This document shows positions 39,015 through 41,949 of a stretch of 41,949 bases of DNA, piece by piece. Positions within the stretch are counted from its first letter, which is position 1. Each line of letters begins with the position of its first letter. Below the pieces are notes generated by a model that saw only the letters and a program-made list of their open reading frames with translations, made no database searches and was not told the DNA's origin. The DNA is from a bacterium. GTDB lineage: Bacteria; Armatimonadota; UBA5829. Where the stretch lies: assembly GCA_021373255.1 (NCBI GenBank), contig JAJFTD010000200.1, positions 1 to 41,949 of the forward strand, given 5' to 3'. The translations under genes and the position numbers were made by a program.

Positions 39015-39196
39015 TGTGATTTCTCCTTGATGCACGGCGGCAACGCGGCCGCTCGCTCAATAGCAAAGCGAAAAAGCCGTCTGAGTATTTCTGCGTCTTC
39101 TGCGTCGATATATTTAAGCGTGTGTTTCAGCGTTATCACCATATCGCTGTAGATGGTTTCGTATTCGGGAGTAAGTTGTGCGCGTTTACGGGGCAT
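38999..39196 (-). CDS. Small helical protein coupled to integrase
   Basis: 65 aa; its 3' end overlaps the integrase start by 16 nt and contains its ribosome site. PRKRAQLTPEYETIYSDMVI, KHTLKYIDAEDAEILRRLFR. Basic start, helical body. Possible excisionase or directionality factor by position, but no winged-helix pattern. Translation of this gene probably controls integrase synthesis. Confidence 0.55.
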   Translation of the reverse strand: MPRKRAQLTPEYETIYSDMVITLKHTLKYIDAEDAEILRRLFRFAIERAAALPPCIKEKSQCADQ

Positions 39197-39202
39197 GATA
39201 CT

Positions 39203-39877
39203 CTACTGTGGCTTGCATACTTCGCAAGCCTGATATCCTTTCTTTGCTGCCTCGGTCTGGCTGATTGATCTGATCCTCGAACCCCGGATCGTCCGGCAGT
39301 CCCGGCGATGATAACAATGGCCACTCCCGGCTATATATACGGATCCGACAACAACCTGTTTTTTCGGCTGCTCAGCAGGCTCGTCTGATGCACCCTTGCC
39401 TCTGCGCTGCGCTCTAAACTCCCAGGGCGGAATCTGATCGGACTTTGCCCACAGGCCGAGCTTTGCCGACTTCGCCGAAGCCTCGCATTTGGGTAGCATT
39501 TTCGACTTTGGGGCATACTCTCGATACCACCAAGCCATGCCCATGGCCACGAGCTTTTGGTTCAGGTTAACCCTGCCAGACAGGATTACGACCGCCACCA
39601 CGCGGTTGTCACGATCCCAACCGGCAGGCTCGACAGATATTCGCTTACCTAGCGTCAGTTCCGACGTTGCCTTGGCGGCATCAGGACCAAACTCCTGATG
39701 CTTTTCCGGGCAGTCTATGCCGAACAGGCGCACATGCTCTGCTGCCCGGCCATGCTGTACGACTATCGTATCGCCGTCAATAACGCGTTGCACTGTGGCA
39801 GCGTAGGGACGGGCAGCGCAAGCGGGGGTTGTCAAACATATTATTATGAGGGAAAGAATGCGGATTAAAATTTTCAT
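39203..39877 (-). CDS. Exported staphylococcal-nuclease-like protein
   Basis: 224 aa. Signal peptide KILIRILSLIIICLTTPACA (a cysteine is present but no canonical lipobox). SNase/TNase domain: TVQRVIDGDTIVV, HVRLFGIDCPEKHQEFG, WDRDNRVVAVVI with the metal-binding Asp and catalytic Arg/Glu positions conserved, then YREYAPKSKMLP. C-terminal 45 residues hold HCYHRRDCRTI and ACEVCKP, a small cysteine-rich cap. A secreted nuclease carried with the prophage, possibly destroying incoming or extracellular DNA. Leftward transcription. Confidence 0.85.
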   Translation of the reverse strand: MKILIRILSLIIICLTTPACAARPYAATVQRVIDGDTIVVQHGRAAEHVRLFGIDCPEKHQEFGPDAAKATSELTLGKRISVEPAGWDRDNRVVAVVILSGRVNLNQKLVAMGMAWWYREYAPKSKMLPKCEASAKSAKLGLWAKSDQIPPWEFRAQRRGKGASDEPAEQPKKQVVVGSVYIAGSGHCYHRRDCRTIRGSRIRSISQTEAAKKGYQACEVCKPQ

Positions 39878-39881
39878 GCAA

Positions 39882-40514
39882 TTAGTATCCCGTCAAATCT
39901 TCAAATTTTACCGAATGACCGCTTTCCTCTAAAACAGGTGCTCTGAATTTCCATGTTTCATGCGGCCCGAGATTGTTTATATTATCCATTGCTGTACCGA
40001 CCCGATTATTATTGTCATCGTAAACGTTAAATTCAATTTCGGCGTACGAATATGTATTGTCGCTATTGTTTATTACGTTGCCAGCAATACACCGTTCTTC
40101 ATCAAATGCCCATCCTGATTGCAAAGATAGTCCCGAGTAATTTGGAGTTGAACTGACATGCGAATTTTTTGCAATGCTTATCAAAACCAAACACCATATC
40201 CATGCGATAAAAAATAAGCTCATGCCTAGTATCCATGGCCAGAGCGATCGGGCTTTTCTCGCTGGAAAATGATTTGCAGTAACGGCTGACTGTATTGTAA
40301 ATTGCGGTTGTCCAGGGACAAGGGCTGCAGATGGATTAAATACACCAGAGCACACCACGTTCATCATGGTTATTACTCTAAAATAATTCTGCTGAGTTGG
40401 ATTTTGCCAGACCGACACGATTTGATCTGTCTGACCCGCTTTACCGTTGTAAATTATTCTAGCAGTTACCCCGACCAAGGGTCTGTCGAGAAAGGTGACT
40501 TGAAATTCATTCAT
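39882..40514 (-). CDS. Membrane-anchored FxLYD-domain protein
   Basis: 210 aa, AGGAGGAG site. N-terminal 85 residues soluble and beta-rich (LDRPLVGVTARIIYNGKAG, QPQFTIQSAVTANHF). One transmembrane helix near residues 92-113 (LWPWILGMSLFFIAWIWCLV). The C-terminal extracytoplasmic part (NVINNSDNTYSYAEIEFNVY, NLGPHETWKFRAPV) matches the FxLYD beta-sandwich. Could alter the cell surface of the lysogen or sense signals. It ends five bases before the nuclease start. Confidence 0.65.
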   Translation of the reverse strand: MNEFQVTFLDRPLVGVTARIIYNGKAGQTDQIVSVWQNPTQQNYFRVITMMNVVCSGVFNPSAALVPGQPQFTIQSAVTANHFPARKARSLWPWILGMSLFFIAWIWCLVLISIAKNSHVSSTPNYSGLSLQSGWAFDEERCIAGNVINNSDNTYSYAEIEFNVYDDNNNRVGTAMDNINNLGPHETWKFRAPVLEESGHSVKFEDLTGY

Positions 40515-40537
40515 GTGGCTCTCCTCCTGGCCAGAAG

Positions 40538-40561
40538 AACCTAAAACTGCTCGGTTCTCAG
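40538..40561 (-). repeat. Intergenic leader element, copy 2
   Basis: Matches 174-197 at 22 of 24 positions. It covers the last bases of the ImmA gene and lies about 25 nt upstream of the FxLYD start, followed in sense by GGAGGAGAGCCA before the ATG. Confidence 0.55.
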
Positions 40562-41061
40562 TAATGTATTATAGCCGATGTTTTCGTTTTTGATGTGAGC
40601 CCGAGTTCTCGAAGTCTATACCGCATAGCAGATATGCTCACGTCGAACCTGGCAGCCAGCGTGCCGGTCTTGTCGTGTCGGTCCGGGTGGCCGAGGTCTG
40701 ATGCCTGCTCGCGAACCAGATCGGCGGGCATAAGCAGCTCTGTTGCAAACCGATCGCATAGCCGCTCCATCCACCGCGGCACATCGACAGTGTATTTGTG
40801 GCCGGTCGCCTGGCCGATGATATGATGTCCGATCTCGTGCGCCAGTGTGAAGCGCAGCCGTGATTGCGTGATATAGTTATTCAGCCCGATCACACTGACC
40901 CCCGGAACATAGTAGCCCGGCACTTGCACACAGGATTCTATGCTCTCGATATTCAGGCCGAGATGGTCGCACACACAGTGCAGGTCGCACGGAAGCTCAA
41001 GTCCTAAGTGGCTCCACGCGCTCTGTGTCCACCGCCGGATTGTATACTCATCGACAAACAC
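40558..41061 (-). CDS. ImmA/IrrE-family metallopeptidase
   Basis: 167 aa, GTG start. Zinc motif HEIGHH (H75, E76, H79) with third ligand in RFATELLMP (E108), followed by an HTH-like C-terminus (LAARFDVSISAMRYRLRELG), the standard ImmA/IrrE layout. ImmA-type proteases cleave phage or ICE repressors of the CI family on DNA damage or quorum signals, so the repressor at 205-600 is the expected substrate. Separated from it here by one gene and the 28-aa ORF. Confidence 0.88.
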   Translation of the reverse strand: MFVDEYTIRRWTQSAWSHLGLELPCDLHCVCDHLGLNIESIESCVQVPGYYVPGVSVIGLNNYITQSRLRFTLAHEIGHHIIGQATGHKYTVDVPRWMERLCDRFATELLMPADLVREQASDLGHPDRHDKTGTLAARFDVSISAMRYRLRELGLTSKTKTSAIIHY

Positions 41062-41097
41062 TACCTACTGCCTACTACACTGATTTCCAAAGGGATG

Positions 41098-41128
41098 GTC
41101 ATCATGACAACCCCTTGTGTGCTATAAT
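41098..41128 (+). promoter_or_regulatory. Extended -10 promoter for the 28-aa ORF
   Basis: TGC-TATAAT (41120-41128) is an extended -10; no good -35 at normal distance. GTCAT-C-ATGAC (41098-41108) is a palindrome covering the -35 zone, suggesting regulator control. It fires against the leftward lysogeny operon. Confidence 0.55.
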
Positions 41129-41148
41129 ATTAGTGGAGGTGAGCTATT

Positions 41149-41235
41149 ATGAAAATAGTAACAATGTTCTCTGAAATCATACAATTGCTCAAAGAGATCA
41201 AGAGTATGCTTGAATCAAACAGGCAAACCTACTAG
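41149..41235 (+). CDS. 28-aa peptide with strong expression signals
   Basis: ATG 41149, TAG 41233-41235, with GTGGAGGTGAG at ideal spacing and a TATAAT box about 20 bp upstream. Reads KIVTMFSEIIQLLKEIKSML then ESNRQTY: an amphipathic helix with a polar tail. The only rightward signal in an otherwise leftward block, between the ImmA gene and the MuF-motif gene. It may be a regulator of the lysogeny switch, such as a peptide antagonist of ImmA or of the repressor, or a small toxin. Confidence 0.5.
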   Translation: MKIVTMFSEIIQLLKEIKSMLESNRQTY

Positions 41236-41310
41236 GATTCGGAATGCTCACGCTTACCGTAAACGAGCTTTTCTACTTTGATTTGAATCTCGTTTGAACC
41301 GAAACACATT

Positions 41311-41949
41311 TCAAAACTCCACTTTTCGCCTGATTGTATTCGGGTTTATACCAAGTTCTTCCCATGATTTTGTCCATGGTATATATATGCAGCGACAACC
41401 CCAATGACGCGGCAGCGTGGGCATTTGGTCAATTTCATCCCATGTATATTTGCCTGCGCCCTTAAAGCAAAATTCGCATGCTGAATTGCATGGCGAGAGC
41501 TGTATGCCTTTTATGATATTTCGTTGCGCTTTGTAGGTTTTAATGTTTGCAATTGCTGTAGCTTGGCATGCTTTTGTTTGGATATAAGCAAGTGGAATTT
41601 CTGCATAATTCACTTCAGCATATTTTGCCAAATCAGGACAAGGAAAAGGTTCTCCTGTTATGACTATAAGCCTCTTTGCAGTTTTGCGCCACCCTTCGCC
41701 TGTAATTAGAGACAGAGCTATCTCCGCAGCAATATGAGATCGAATCTCTTTGGATACATCTAAATCACTATAATCCAGGAGCATAAGATCATAAATGCGT
41801 TGTGGTGCCTTTTTTTTGGTTTCTTCGACCCAGTCTATGCCTATTCTACGTGAGCGCGGAGCAGTAATCATGTATTCCGCAATCATCTGATAGGCTTCGG
41901 TCACCTTGCCGCCCACAAGGAGTTCGATTGCTTTCGATTTAGTTTCGAA
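41311..41949 (-). CDS. Protein with MuF-like cysteine motif, lysogeny block (continues at 1-153)
   Basis: Complete gene on the circle is 216 aa (see 1-153). N-terminal two-thirds helical and unassigned (AYQMIAEYMITAPRSRRIG, AAEIALSLITGEGWRKTAKR). The C-terminus PCNSACEFCFKGAGKYTWDE, then PTLPRHWGCRCIYIP, is the cysteine/HxxCRC signature that ends the core of MuF-family head proteins, as does the minor capsid protein at 15292. Here it lies in the lysogeny operon away from head genes. A role in superinfection exclusion or as an immunity-type partner is speculative. Confidence 0.65.
   Translation of the reverse strand, partial: FETKSKAIELLVGGKVTEAYQMIAEYMITAPRSRRIGIDWVEETKKKAPQRIYDLMLLDYSDLDVSKEIRSHIAAEIALSLITGEGWRKTAKRLIVITGEPFPCPDLAKYAEVNYAEIPLAYIQTKACQATAIANIKTYKAQRNIIKGIQLSPCNSACEFCFKGAGKYTWDEIDQMPTLPRHWGCRCIYIPWTKSWEELGINPNTIRRKVEF
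41809..41949. repeat. Right copy of 141-bp terminal direct repeat
   Basis: Identical to 1-141; closes the circle. See the left copy. Confidence 0.95.

Noticed and set aside
1-41949. CRISPR arrays, insertion sequences, full functional tRNA genes
   Set aside because: No regularly spaced repeats with unique spacers, no transposase, and only a tRNA half and tRNA-like elements were found.

Overview
The window is a complete temperate tailed-phage genome assembled as a circle. The first 141 bases (1-141) are repeated exactly as the last 141 (41809-41949), so the unique circle is about 41,808 bp and one gene runs across the ends. Phage identity rests on the ordered terminase, portal, MuF-type minor capsid, scaffold, major capsid, connector, tail-tube, G/GT frameshift, tape-measure and endolysin genes. 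Temperate lifestyle rests on a tyrosine integrase beside an attP site, an HTH repressor with operators, and an ImmA/IrrE-type protease. The tail module has the layout of a long-tailed siphovirus with a non-contractile tail; no sheath gene is visible. The host is a bacterium using strong AGGAGG ribosome sites and sigma70-type promoters. It carries a tRNA-Arg(CCG) gene whose 3' half is copied in attP. I cannot name the phylum; the ImmA/IrrE protease, M15 endolysin and MuF toxin are common in, but not limited to, Gram-positive-type hosts.

Layout. (a) Leftward lysogeny block, 37519-41061 continuing across the junction to 600: possible 33-aa membrane peptide, integrase, a 65-aa coupled gene, a secreted staphylococcal-nuclease-like protein, an FxLYD membrane protein, ImmA-like protease, a protein with a MuF-type cysteine motif, and the repressor. 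(b) Divergent control region, 601-763. (c) Rightward early region, 764-3070, with small regulators and a non-coding stretch holding two tRNA-sized folded RNAs (1923-2137). (d) Replication and recombination block, 3127-11310: Gam-like DNA-end protector, SWIM protein, ssDNA-binding protein, primase-helicase, candidate iteron origin (9201-9353) and RuvC-like resolvase. (e) A sigma-region-4-like late regulator (11397-11789). (f) Packaging and head genes, 12074-24238. (g) Tail, 24238-32268. (h) Lysis, 32278-34449. (i) Two accessory operons, 34512-37396, next to attP.

Two parts look most novel. First, the minor capsid protein (15292-16782) carries a C-terminal extension resembling a polymorphic toxin, directly followed by a small gene placed like its immunity gene and then a strong terminator. 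Second, the accessory region consists of two short operons. Each has a near-perfect sigma70 promoter with a palindromic operator inside the spacer, each has the same 18-bp element upstream, and each ends in a small HTH gene. This is the architecture of anti-CRISPR/Aca and other anti-defence cassettes, and the payload proteins are unrecognised.

How the parts fit: the repressor and ImmA protease would control the lytic switch at 601-763. Early transcription runs through replication genes to the late regulator, which probably switches on packaging, head, tail and lysis genes. The accessory operons, with their own promoters, could be expressed in the prophage or immediately on infection.
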